A stretch of 64,000 bases of DNA, from positions 62,001 through 126,000 of the forward strand of contig JASANC010002619.1 of the NCBI GenBank assembly GCA_030248135.1. Reading direction: 5' to 3'. The notes under the pieces are model-generated. The model worked only from the letters and a program-made list of their open reading frames with translations. It ran no database searches and was not told where the DNA came from. Source of the stretch: Theristus sp. LFF4_11 (taxonomy: Eukaryota > Nematoda > Chromadorea > Monhysterida > Xyalidae). Below are positions 54,901 to 64,000 of this stretch, piece by piece. Position 1 is the stretch's first letter. Every line of letters begins with the position of its first letter. The position numbers were made by a program, and so were the translations under genes.

Positions 54901-57900
54901 TTCGAGCCGCACGAGCATGCCAACCCGCAGCAGTACCTTACCGAATTTTCGTTTGCGCCACAACGCACACAGGAGCTGCTCGACAAAGTTCAGGATCAAC
55001 ACAAAATGCACAAGTTTGTCGTTTTTTATGGTTGCTGCTCTGTTTTAGTGCTATTGTTTGGTTCGTTTGAGGTTGCGTTCATGAGACAGTAACTTTTCTT
55101 TGCAGAGGTCTCTCCGGTGCCGAAGCAGACCTGCGCTACCTAGAAACTGCCTCGAAACTCACCATGTATGGCATTGATTTCCACTCCGGCAAGGTGCTGA
55201 TTTTTTTACTTTTGTTTGTTTGTCTCGTGGTAAAAAAATGTCTTGAGTCTTGAGTGTGCATGCTTCTACTTGATATCAAGTTTCTTTCAGGACTCAAAAG
55301 GTGTCCCGGTTGACATTGGCGTCTGTTCGAGCGGCATCAACGTTTATCAGGATCAAATTCGCGTGCACCGTTTTGTGTGGCCGAAAATCATCAAAATCAA
55401 ATACCGCGGCGACAAGTTCACGATAAAGATACGCGCTGGCGAGGTGCGCTGCAGCACTGGCATTAGAAAATGTCCATCAGAAATTGAAAACTTGTAATCG
55501 GTGCTTTCAGTTTGACAAATATCCAACGGATGTGGTCTTTCGAATGCCGGACGGCCGCGCCGCGAAACGCGTCTGGAAGTCCGGCGTCGAGCATCACACG
55601 TTTTTCCGGTGTGCAATATTTTCGTTGGTTGACTGAGTGACCGATGATTGCTGCACTGGCAGTTGTGTTGTTGTTGTTGTTCATCGCCCAACACGTCGCA
55701 AACGTGGTGACGCAATGTGGCCGACAGAGCGGGCTCGGTCGGGTGCGGACGCTGTGTCGGAGTTGCAGTTGTGTGCTCTCAGTTTGTGCTGCACCATTCT
55801 TGCAGTCTGATGCAGCCGGAGGCCGAGCCGAAACGTGCCTTGCTTCACTTTGGCTCGGCACGCTACCGCTTCAAGGGGCGCACACAGTTCCAGTCTCGCA
55901 TGAACTCCTGCATGGCCGATCGTCCGCCAGCCGGCGCTGCAGTCGTCCGTCGCAGCCAGTCCGACCGCCTGAGTCAGCCGAATGACCACAGTGAGTCAGT
56001 TGTGTGCGTGCGCGCGTTGCTGTCTGCAAGTCAACGATTTGGCCGACAGCAAATGCAAAACACGCTCGCTTCATTAGTCGCAGTTTCGAACCACTTAAGA
56101 ATCTTGCGTGTAAAAAGCTTGGTGTTCAAGAAAATGTACAATATCAGATCACGAGTATCATGAGTTTACGTGTTCACTTGTGTGACTCGGATGCCTCCAA
56201 ATTTGCAGTGAACCGCGTGATGATGCGGCGCCAGCCGACGGTCGAGTCAGTGCAAGAGCATCGGCAGTCGGTCGAACCGCAGACGCCGTTGCACTACATG
56301 GACTCCGGATTGACCGACGTACGTTGCGCCGCAGCAACTGCTTCAGCATATGCAGTCGGCCAATCAGCTGATTGTCAATGTTCGCACGCTTGCTCACCGT
56401 TTCAGACGGTCAAGAGTTCATCGATGAGTTCGCCCGGTGGCAAGTCGCTCTCGTCAGACGATGCTCGTTCACCGTCGTCCACGCACGCTCAACGTCGTCA
56501 GCAGGCAGCCGATGGCGACGCCAATGACGAGGTGATGCTCGTTGAGCAGTACGTCACTCAGTCGGTCACCACGAGCAGCAACGCAGCGCAGCAACGCTCG
56601 CCCACCGAGCAGGTGTGCTGACTTTCGAATATGCAAGAGCTAAACTTCAAAAAGCTAGGTTTTCTGACGGTCAATGGCAAATGCTAAATTATAGGCAATA
56701 TGCTGATTGGTTGGTGATCACATGATTCATGTTTTCTGTGAAATGAGGGGGGGTGTTTCAGGTTCGACTGCAAGCCACTGATTCAGTTGATCCAATCGAT
56801 CCGTTCCATGTTTTCGGTTTTTTGACATATTTTTTTACCGTTCGTGTTTTGCTGTGTTCACAGCATGTGATCGTGTTGACCAACGGTGACGCAAACGATG
56901 AGAACGAGCAAGTGAGACAACGGCAACAACAGGAGCTTGCTGATGCACCGTCTAAACACGACAAACAGACACGCTCTGGTAGTGTCTCATCCGACAGTCT
57001 CGACAGAGACGTGCACAAAAGAAAGTCGAAAAAGGTTGCTAACAATATTTTCCCTCATATTATTACACTACCATATCATATATAACCCTGGCAATATTGC
57101 ATTGCATACAGGTTGTTGACTTTGCTGTTACCGATCCCAAAGAAGACAAAAAACGACTGAAAGAGGAAGAAAAGGAGCGCAAGAAGCGTGAAAAGGAAGA
57201 GAAAAAACGCAAAAAGAAAGAAGAGAAGGAACGAAAGAAGGCCGAAAAGGGGGCGAAGAAGAAGAAGGTTCGCATTTTTGTTTTTTTTTTGTGAATAATT
57301 TTTTCCACAGCTTGATCCTAAACTTCACAAATCTCACAACATCAAATGTCAGGACAAAGGCGGCAAAGAGAACGACGAAGACGTGATCGTGGGCGGAGCA
57401 GCGGCTCGCAAGCGTTCGGTCAGCTCGTCCAGTGCCACCAGCTCCAGCAGTGCGTCGTCGTCGGACAACGAGAAAGCCGATGGAAAGAAAAAGTCGAAAA
57501 AGGACAAGAACCGTCACAAGGACAAGAGTAAAAAGTCGAAAAGGGGCGGCGCCAAAGAGCAGCCGACTCAGGAGACTGAGACGGGCATCGCGGTCGGCGC
57601 GGCCACCGGCGGCCACGGTCTTCCGGTTGGGCGCATTTCGTACGAAGAACAGCAGAATTTGGTGCCAATTGGCCGCATAAACTATCAGGAGCAACAGAAT
57701 CTGCAGTCGCTCAGCGATGGTGGCACAACAACAACACCAGCAACAACACAGCCGGTTGGCGTGATCACTTATGAGGCTGGAGCAGATGAGCGCCAGCTGG
57801 TCACTGTGCAGCACGAGCACGAGGCACACAACGCGGTGCGTCTGGCTGTGTTGCGAGTGTGACTGCAGTTTGGTGAGACTGAGACACCAACGACCAATGT

Positions 57901-60160
57901 TTGCGTTTGTTTTCAGTTTCAACCTGCGCAAAGCAGTCAGCAGGAGCAGACGCTCGCTTTGACCGGCTCTGGAGGACTCCAGGAACACCACGACCCGCGC
58001 GTCAATGTCACGGAACGACGAATCGAGCAAACTGAAGATGGACCCGTCGAAGTGACGACAGAGATCGGGCCGAATGGAGAACTGATCACGTTCGTTGGTG
58101 CTTGAGTTTGTGCAGTCGCATGAGAATTTTGCCTGTGCTGCTCTTGATCAACTCGGAGTCTAGGACAAGTGTTTTTTTTTGTTTTAGCCGTCGCCGGCAA
58201 GTGCACACGACGACGCATACTGTGCAACGCCACATTCAGTATCAATATGAAGTGCCCATCGATGAGCTCGTGAGATTTCCTATTTTCCGATGTTTACTTT
58301 GTTTTAGATTTTTGAGGTACCTCTTACTGTAGCAATTCAGTTTCAATCGTGTTCTGCAATCACGTTATGTGCTGTCGACACGCCTAATCGGACATCCCGT
58401 ATTTCATTCACTTGCATTGGGTTCCGTCAGTGCAAAGATTGGCTTTTTGAGTTTTCAAATGGCGTGCGCGCTATGGTCAGAGGCAAGAAGTTGCGTGCGC
58501 AGTTTGTAAATTGCTGACTTGTGCTTGCCGTTCAGCGGCAACAGGCACATGAATTGCGTAGTGTCTCTCTGGGGTGGTGCGCTGTGATGTGTGTCAATTT
58601 GAATCTCCCCCTCTCAGCAAAACAGTTGCCTCACTCTCTGATTTGATCTTTTTGAATTCTTATCGGTGATGCGTGTGCATGCGTGGCACATTATAAATGA
58701 TGCCAAGTTTTTTCAGTTTACTTGTGCGAGCTAGTTTGCGCAGTTTCAGTTGTCGACTTTTAGACTCGTGCGTAAATCCTTTAGACATTTTGTGCACCGT
58801 GTAGCACATGAGTGTCAGTGTGCCGTTCGTAAATGACGTGATTGTCCACTGGCTGGATACGATAATTGCATTTGTCACACACAGACACACTCTACATGTG
58901 TTGCAAGCCGAACTGCTAGTGACCTGCTTTCTTGGTCGCTTTTAGTATTCAAGTGCGTTACTTGAATGTTTGAATTTAGAAACAGCAAACAATTCGTCCA
59001 AGAAAATGCCTGGCTTGCTGCGCGACGATTTGTTGGCCATAAATAAGCAAAGACAGGTTGTTATTGTTTGCAATAAAGGTTGCATTGAAGAGTCAGAGTG
59101 ACCGAACATGTACAGTCGAACTCTAAATTATAGGGAATCAGCTGATTGGTTGGTGATCACGTGATGCATGCTTTCTGTGCAGAAATTGCTTAGGGGCAAA
59201 GTTTGGTTTGCACAGCAAGCATGCATCACGTGATCCAGCAACCAATCAGCTGATTGCCTACATGTTCGACTGTGCATGCATGGTTGGCATTGCAGCCGCT
59301 GGACGCGAACGCGCAGCAGGCGATGCTTGTGACGGACGACGGCGACGTGCCACTGGTGCGCACCACGCAGCACGTCTACTCGCCCACAGCCACTGCGATC
59401 GTGCAGCACGCCAACGGTGAACGTGCCACGGACAACAGCGACACCGGGCCGATGCTGGAGACACGCACGCGCACCGTGCGCTACGAACGCAACGGCGTGC
59501 CGTCGTCGCCGCCGACGTCGCCCTCGAACACGGCCGTCGTTGACCCGGCCGCGTTCGTCAGCAGCCGCACGGTCACCAGTGGCGATCGCACCGTTGAGAC
59601 GATCACGGTAAACCGCATTGCTGTATGTGCTCCGTGTTCCGGTCACCCGCGGCTGCTTCCGTATACCTCTGCACTGTGCTCCATTGCATTCTTTTTTTCG
59701 GCTGACTTCCGATTGTGGTCTTTATACGTTGCGTGAATGAACACTTTGTGACGTGCTTTTCATACTTTCGGCTAGCATAGGTTTGCGTTGTCGTGTTTCT
59801 CTGTTGCTCTTTGATTTCATTCAAGTGTAGTGTTGTTGTGCTATTCTACTTTCAGTACAAGACCGAGCGCGACGGCATGATTGAGACGCATGTCGAGCAC
59901 CGCGTCACCATCCACTCCGGTGACAACATCGACCACGATCTGGTAGGTCATCTGGCGTCCAGGTCGCTGCACCGCCAGCTGCTTGTTCGTCGGTTCTGTT
60001 TCGCAACAGGTTTTACAACAAGCGAATCAGTCCGTGCTGTCTTCATACTGTTTTCACTGGATTTTTGCAGGAATTGAGTCAAGCGATCGAAGACGCGACC
60101 AAGATGAATCCGGACATGACGGTCGAGAAGATTGAGGTGAAACAGGAGACGCAGTGCTGA
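48916..60160 (+). CDS. frm-1: Protein 4.1 homologue (FERM, FA, C-terminal domain)
   Basis: Membrane-skeleton linker. Nineteen exons join in phase into 1005 codons: 48916-49089, 49363-49467, 49538-49580, 54421-54541, 54834-55013, 55106-55193, 55291-55443, 55511-55608, 55806-55990, 56209-56318, 56406-56612, 56864-57034, 57112-57267, 57353-57835, 57917-58089, 58188-58269, 59296-59607, 59856-59942, 60071-60160. FERM motifs: DYFGLTHKDSDG, FTFQVKFFPQDPSALNYDLT, RYYLCLQVQRD, LPCSFATRALLGSY, LETASKLTMYGIDFH, GVCSSGINVYQDQIRVHRF, VEHHTFFRL. The FA region follows with GSARYRFKGRTQFQSR. A Lys/Glu-rich exon and a Ser/Lys-rich exon with VGRISYEEQQNL/IGRINYQEQQNL repeats lie in the middle. The conserved 4.1 C-terminal domain closes the protein: DNIDHDLELSQAIEDATKMN, PDMTVEKIEVKQET. 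No clear spectrin-actin domain. The gene symbol is by analogy with nematode frm-1; orthology is not tested. Confidence 0.92.
49581..54420. other. 4.8-kb intron of the protein 4.1 gene
   Basis: Unlike the other introns of this gene (under about 1.1 kb), this one is long and nearly free of the repeat families seen elsewhere. It contains several open frames of 80-180 codons but no motif I recognise. It may hold regulatory elements or an alternative promoter. Confidence 0.5.
56683..56752. repeat. Partial TACAGT-family element
   Basis: CTAAATTATAGGCAATATGC followed by TGATTGGTTGGTGATCACAT matches the left half of the element at 59110-59272. The right half is missing. Confidence 0.55.
59006..59056 (+). 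CDS. Possible alternative first exon of protein 4.1
   Basis: ATG opens a 17-codon frame, MPGLLRDDLLAINKQRQ, that ends at a phase-0 GT donor, compatible with the exon starting at 59296. It cannot follow the upstream exon (58188-58269) in phase from its own acceptor. An internal promoter giving a short C-terminal isoform would explain it. Chance is also possible. Confidence 0.25.
59110..59272. repeat. 163-bp TACAGT-family MITE in protein 4.1 intron
   Basis: Left, TACAGTCGAACTCTAAATTA; right, CTACATGTTCGACTGTGCA in inverted orientation. Both arms carry AATCAGCTGATTGGTTG and ATCACGTGATGCATGC. The loop is about 40 bp. Confidence 0.75.
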
Positions 60161-62071
60161 GTGCCCAACCCGCCAACCGTCTGCCTCTGTTCTTATTATT
60201 ATCCTCAAATGCACCGTACTTTGTGTATTCACAATATTGTTCACGAGCCAAACGTTATTTTTCGAAATGGTGTTTTTTATCGATTGATTGATAAGTTGTT
60301 GCTGGTGATAAGAATGCATGATTAGTATGTCCTGTTTTCTGTGTCAGTGCTAATTGTCTACGTCTACATACAGAATAATCAGCAATTCATTGTTACCCTA
60401 CCCGTGTCTTTTTTATTAACATTTATAAGTCGACTGGTTGTTTTGTTCTTTACAGATGTGTCACGGTTTTATTGTTTGGGTTCATCATCTCACCGATCAT
60501 TTATTCCATGTCGTTGTCACGGAAGACGGAACACTGTTTGTAATTAACGAAATTTTAACTTATCCCACGTCATTATAACAGTATACCGAATCTGCCCAGT
60601 GGCATTCATTGCTTTACAGTTTTTGTTTCATATTAGATGTTCTTGCCTGGATTTCGTGTTTAATGTGGGTGAAAGTTCTGGCATTTTTCGGTTGAATTGT
60701 TGAACTTGTCATTTAGTGATCACCATAGAAATTGAAAAAGCAATTGTGAAATTCAGTTTTTCTGCTACAAACTCCGGCGGCTTCGTTTTTGTGTTGTTGG
60801 CGGAATACGTTGATATGAAATAGAACATCTATTGATGAAAAAAATTATGAATCGCATTTTTTGGCATTTCGTTTTTACAGTCGCAACTGTCCGTGCACAC
60901 CTTTCTCCGTTGGACTGACTGTCTGTGACCACCACGAAATGCACGTCATGTGTTATCAATTGTTATTTGCCTTTTCATGCGTTCATATTATTGTTCAAAC
61001 GTGATGTGTTGCTTGTTGACCGATCGGAACTGAGCGAAGATTTTGTTTACTTGAGTCTTTTACTTTTGTTGTGTCATTTTTACTGATTTCCATTGTTTCT
61101 ATTGCATAACACTGTCATAACAGTTGGCATTTTCTTTAATCCATTAGTAATCTAGAGCCGTTCATTTTGATTTTGGCATTTTGAACTGTGAAATAGAAAA
61201 GTTGGTTTTGTGATCTTCTTTATTATCTATCATATTTAGGTTTTGCTTGTTCCGTTAACACTATTCAGTAAAGCATATAGCATTTTCAGACCTGAATGGC
61301 AGCGTCGAGTGAATCTATACAGAAAAGACTTTTTTGTTTTTTTGCTCGCCACTGCTTTGATCAATCAATCTGAAACAATGTCTGGTTGTTTTTATAAAAA
61401 ATGTAGACCGACGTTCGTTTCTCGGTTACATTTGAAAACTGGTTTAATTAGTTGTGTTTTAAGATCTGAAATGTAGCATAAAATTGTTTTTGGGGTTTAC
61501 AGAAGAGACTTACTGGGATCCACTGGTAGCACATGCACAGTTATAAAAATGTGTTTTGCTTTTGACTTTGATTTTATTGCGTATGTAACTATTTCGTTTC
61601 TTCTGGTTGTTTTTTTCATATGAACAGTCAGATTGTTGCACAGGGAGGAACGTTGTTTCTGTTACGATTTTTGATTATTTTTTACTTCGACTAGTGGATC
61701 TTACGTATCTTAACGGTTAAAACAAATAAATTACACAAAAACTTGCATTGATACGTTTTGTACGAAAAGATTGGGTCTGGGTCCAATGCCCACCCGAATT
61801 CGATTCCCCTACCCGCCTGCTTTGTTTGATTAAAATAAACTTTAAACACAGAGTGGAGGCGAGAAAACAAACGAGACAGTTGCGCTTTTTTGCGCAGTCG
61901 GTAAGCATTGGATATTGCTGGTAATAATGAGGCTATGGCCATTCCATCGCAGGCACACTGACAGACAAAAAACGAATAAGCAGCTACAGAATATGTGCTG
62001 CAATTTTCGCTGAGCACACACACGGCGCGCCTCGGCTCTCGGCGTACATTTCGGAAATTACATCCTGAAAA
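60161..62071. other. 3' flank of protein 4.1, no gene recognised
   Basis: A long T-rich stretch without supported exons or repeats from the families above. Part is probably the protein 4.1 3' UTR. Confidence 0.4.
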
Positions 62072-62841
62072 ATGGCAACAGATAGCAGGCGTCTTCCATG
62101 GCTCACGTTATTTCTGTTCGTCAATTTTCAGAGCTCCTTTTCGGAGCGTTCTGGGACGAAAAAGGTGTGCACAATATTATGGTTGTTTTGTTTTGCTCCC
62201 TTTTGGGTAGTTTCGAAAATATATGAAAAACTAAGGGTTTTCTGCCCGGTGCATTTTTCTCCTTTTCAGGGAATATGAGCTGAAACAGCTCAACGTTCGT
62301 AGTTTTTAAAACGTAGCGTCAGTTTTCGTGTCCAGTTTTTATGTCATAATCGTGCATTCGTTGAGATTGTCACCCTAGGAAAATTTGGTCCTAGCTGTTG
62401 TTACACACGCATAGGCTCATCGCTTTTCGCTTTGAACATCATGAATTATCTTTCAGGGAGTGCGTTTTGGCATTGTCATTGGTGCTTTTTGTTCCATGTT
62501 CAAAATGCATCACTAAACTTTACCACAATGATCCCTTAAACAATTGGTGCAGAAGTATGCTGTCCGCTTCTCCGAGCTCATCGTTGCTGCTGTGTCCGAA
62601 ACTGCTCTGCGAACGCGGCTCACTTCAAACAAACGAAGCGCAAACGTTGTTGACACATGAGAGAAATGCTGCACATCACTCGCTGTCCGTGCCCGATGGA
62701 ATGCCAGAGCTTGGCGATGATGCCCATTCCAACAGTGAATTGTTTGTAAGTTTATTCACTGAAGATATAAGAGAGCGGCGGCTAGCGGAAACTTTTCAAA
62801 CAAACAGCCGTTTAGGGATTGCGTTGAAAGAAAAAAGTTAA
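62072..62841 (+). CDS. Putative secreted or membrane protein, poorly resolved
   Basis: I do not recognise this gene. ATG 62072 opens MATDSRRLPWLTLFLFVNFQ and SSFSERSGTKK, a plausible signal peptide with a GTGTGC donor at 62164. Possible later exons: one after the acceptor at about 62457 (GVRFGIVIGAFCSMF) and one at about 62551-62746 (SASPSSSLLLCPKLLCERGS, LPDGMPELGDD-like acidic stretch with the actual residues VPDGMPELGDDAHSNSELF) before GTAAGT. The phases do not join convincingly, so the exon set is a suggestion only. It may be the 5' part of the open frame that follows. Confidence 0.3.
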
Positions 62842-63282
62842 TTGGGCGCCAGAATAAGAGCGTTTTATAACAAACAGTGCACACACTGTTCGGCGGCTCT
62901 TCATTTTATTACTGAACGCGTTGAAAAATTTTTCGGTGACACACGCGAAAGAAAGAGAGGCGCACGGATGCACGGGACGACGCGCCAGCGACAGCAAGCA
63001 GCGCTCCCTCAGCACGCACGCGTCGCCTCGTTTCATCGTCGATCATTACGACACCAACGGTCTGTTTAACACAAAAATGTTCGCGCACAATTTCAACTGA
63101 GTCACTAGTACACTTTCAGTTCAGTTGCGAATGTACATTCAGCTTTTAAATGAACGGCAATGATTGATGTGCTGTTCTGGACGTGTAAAAGAAAAAAAGC
63201 AAACTGCTTTGTAAACCACATTGTCCCGTAAACGTTTCCAGTCAATCGTAATTCATTTATTCACTTAATTATTTATTTCTCC

Positions 63283-64000
63283 AGTGTCAGTGGATGTTGC
63301 GCGAGCATGCTTGCACGGCGTATACACCAGTGCCAACTGTACGCTGTGTACTGCGCAAGCACCACCACCAATGATCAATAATGCTTCAGAGCAAGTGCAG
63401 TCAACCGGGCGTCACCAGCAATGCAATGCTGCAGTAGCGAGTTTGGTGTCAACTAGCACATTGTCACAAGTGGCCATAAACTTGCCTTCTGGTGACCAGC
63501 ATTACTACACCGGTGAGGCGGCTTGTCAGCGCACGACAAATACTGGTGCGGACGCTAGCAAGGCCGCAACAGCTGGCTGCCTAGCCGCCCAAACGGTTGT
63601 CAATAGTTGTAAAGCGACTGGCAGCAACGCTGATGTTGGTGACAACGAAACAAGGAGCAGCCGAGATACTAGTCCTAGTTTATCTGTGTCCGCTTTAAAC
63701 ACAACACGAAAACAACACTGTCATAGTCAACAAGACAGCAGCAATAGCAACGCCCACAGCAGGCCATTGCAGATAACCGATAAAACAACCTGTTACCACG
63801 ATTATAACGGGCGATCTGCGAAATGCTACTGTTGTTTTTATTATTATCTGCGTAACAGCGCTATTGAGCGCCACCCGTTGCATCATAACGAATGCCGTTC
63901 ACATTGTGAAGCAGCAGCGATTAGCGTTGCAACGCCAAACGCTCGTTATACCTGTTGTCCATGTTCATTGAACTTTTGCTGCTGTCATGCATCCGTTACC
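63283..64000 (+). CDS. Long open exon running off the right edge
   Basis: After a TTTATTTCTCCAG acceptor, one frame stays open for about 239 codons to the window end: SVDVARACLHGVYTSANCTL, STLSQVAINLPSGDQHYY, CYHDYNGRSAKCYCCFYYYL, and RYTCCPCSLNFCCCHASV at the edge. It is rich in Ser, Thr, Asn and Ala with many cysteines near the end. No family is recognised. Such length without a stop is unlikely by chance at this base composition, so it is probably an exon of a gene that continues to the right. Confidence 0.55.

Noticed and set aside
57128..58030. 300-codon minus-strand open frame, hydrophobic and Leu/Phe rich
   Set aside because: It is the reverse complement of the Lys/Glu- and Ser/Lys-rich exons of protein 4.1, which are long and stop-free on both strands because of their composition.

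Overview
This window is nuclear DNA of an invertebrate metazoan. Its genes are split by many GT-AG introns, most of them short. They encode animal proteins (PNGase, RPA1, SOCS, MED23, protein 4.1) and two amidated neuropeptide precursors with dibasic cleavage sites. I saw no ribosome-binding sites, operons, CRISPR arrays, tRNAs or rRNAs. A nematode is my best guess: one precursor resembles the NLP-12/sulfakinin/CCK type, and degenerate TTAGG(C/A)-like blocks are scattered through the window. The phylum is not proven by anything I can see.

Layout. 0.4-1.1 kb: a CCK/sulfakinin-like neuropeptide precursor (+). 1.6-6.0 kb: a cytosolic peptide:N-glycanase (-) with a hairpin MITE and a 571-bp foldback element in its introns and a 752-bp element just upstream of its apparent start. 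6.0-9.5 kb: repeats. 9.6-13.4 kb: RPA1 (+). 14.4-15.1 kb: a second, unrecognised neuropeptide precursor (+). 15.35-16.5 kb: a secreted Cys/Gly-Pro-rich protein (-). 17.3-21.3 kb: a leucine-rich-repeat single-pass membrane protein (+). 22.0-23.3 kb: a SOCS protein (-). 23.8-35.0 kb: Mediator subunit MED23 (-), whose introns hold further elements. 35.0-48.8 kb: about 14 kb of nested transposable elements with no intact host gene. 48.9-60.2 kb: a protein 4.1 homologue (+), 19 exons, about 1005 codons. 62.0-64.0 kb: poorly resolved coding material, including an open frame that runs off the right edge.

The conserved genes are ordinary single-copy housekeeping or signalling genes on alternating strands, with no sign of working as a cluster: protein deglycosylation (PNGase), DNA replication and repair (RPA1), transcription (MED23), cytokine/receptor signalling (SOCS), membrane skeleton (4.1). 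The two neuropeptide genes and the LRR receptor are separate signalling genes.

The most unusual part is the mobile DNA. Several families are recognisable by terminal inverted repeats and target duplications: (1) Harbinger-like elements and MITEs with TAA target duplications; (2) TACAGT-ended elements with CCAAT-box-like TIRs; (3) an hAT-like element with a perfect 8-bp duplication; (4) an element with poly-G/C arms and a 9-bp duplication; (5) a foldback element whose arms are tandem GAATTCCGGCCCG-type repeats; (6) a 4.4-kb foldback; (7) dispersed telomere-like CCTAA blocks joined to a conserved unique segment; (8) LINE fragments. Nesting is visible: one repeat unit at 35.2-38.5 kb is split by a 2.9-kb TAA-flanked insertion, while its other copy at 42.5-42.8 kb is not. 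Exon boundaries were inferred by eye from splice sites, reading-frame phase and remembered family motifs.
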